DNA from: Lewinellaceae bacterium
Lineage (GTDB): Bacteria; Bacteroidota; Bacteroidia; Chitinophagales; Saprospiraceae
Direction: 5' to 3'
Assembly: GCA_020636275.1 (NCBI GenBank)
Contig: JACJYD010000001.1
Coordinates: 1,240,001 to 1,304,000 of the forward strand
Length of the DNA: 64,000 nucleotides
Notes under the pieces: model-generated
What the model saw: only the letters and a program-made list of their open reading frames with translations
Database searches by the model: none
Told to the model about the DNA's origin: nothing
Shown here: in pieces, positions 63,849 through 64,000 of the stretch
Layout: every line of letters starts with the position of its first letter
Position numbering within the stretch: the first letter of the stretch is position 1
Translations under genes and position numbers: made by a program

Positions 63849-63919
63849 CAAAGTTGCAGGGTACCGCATGGCGCTGCGTCTGCTAATGTTCCAAAAAGGT
63901 GGAATATTGTTTCGGAGGG
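63849..63919 (-). promoter_or_regulatory. Shared regulatory element, copy C (oxoamine synthase-GNAT)
   Basis: Leftward: GAAACAAT, 13 bp, GGAACATT (one mismatch), 28 bp, then CAACTTTG at 63849-63856, 32 bp ahead of the ATG at 63817. Spacing is the same as in copies A and B. Confidence 0.75.
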
Positions 63920-63954
63920 TGAAGAGTGAAGGGTGAAGAGTGATTTACGTTCGA

Positions 63955-63980
63955 GCAGCGTCTTCGTTAGGGGACGCTGC
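63955..63980. terminator. Possible terminator at the right edge
   Basis: 8-bp arms GCAGCGTC/GACGCTGC around a 10-nt loop, near the window end. It may end a gene outside the window. Confidence 0.4.
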
Positions 63981-64000
63981 ATCAGCTTAACGACATGCCT

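Noticed and set aside
61430..63886. 818-codon open frame on the plus strand opposite the oxoamine synthase-GNAT gene
   Set aside because: It is antisense to a gene with clear family motifs, it has no recognisable domain, and long shadow frames are expected in GC-rich coding DNA.

Overview
The window comes from a member of the Bacteroidota, most likely a Saprospira/Lewinella-type marine or sludge bacterium. This is inferred from several signs. There are type IX secretion (T9SS) C-terminal sorting domains on exported proteins and a PorW/SprE-like lipoprotein. There are hybrid two-component one-protein regulators with Reg_prop propellers, and the Bacteroidota promoter pattern TTTG-N20-TAnnTTTG ahead of rpsF and HU. 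Exported surface proteins carry HYR, DUF1566 and S74 domains. No rRNA, tRNA, CRISPR array, prophage or transposase gene was seen.

Layout. 1-7.5 kb: the 5' part of a TPR/nucleotide-cyclase/HD protein (cut by the left edge), a DUF4920 lipoprotein and two tandem exported MORN-caspase proteins. 7.6-30.8 kb: mostly housekeeping. It holds rpsF-rpsR-rplI, the T9SS lipoprotein gene porW/sprE, an M23 peptidase, a HAD phosphatase, a TIGR01777 epimerase and an oligopeptide-type ABC importer without ATPases. It continues with HU, a split transketolase, a Cys/Met PLP enzyme, a five-gene leftward cluster (MscS, esterase, M17 aminopeptidase, ATP-grasp, acylphosphatase), a T9SS-sorted esterase and a lytic transglycosylase. 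31.5-37.1 kb: a signalling block in which a Reg_prop/Y_Y_Y protein ends in an adenylate cyclase and lies 0.8 kb from a cyclic-nucleotide-binding PP2C phosphatase, with moaD and moaE between them. 37.1-51.1 kb: two cell-surface genes, two giant AraC-type hybrid regulators, a decayed fragment of one of the surface genes, and twin 48-residue membrane micropeptides. 51.3-54.4 kb: a three-gene ABC importer (PF04392 type) whose genes are separated by palindromic repeat elements. 54.4-64 kb: a Uma2 nuclease-like protein, a lone receiver domain, two large exported repeat proteins, and a fused alpha-oxoamine synthase/GNAT protein.

Themes. Cyclic-nucleotide signalling appears three times (two cyclases, one cNMP-binding phosphatase). 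Short palindromic elements sit in many intergenic gaps, and one family recurs right next to start codons. The strongest new signal is regulatory: three leftward genes (receiver protein, HYR/T9SS adhesin, oxoamine synthase-GNAT) share an upstream element of two 8-bp direct repeats with a 21-bp period, followed at exactly the same distance by an AACTTTG box. This looks like a small regulon controlled by a dimeric activator. All positions and mismatch counts were read by eye.
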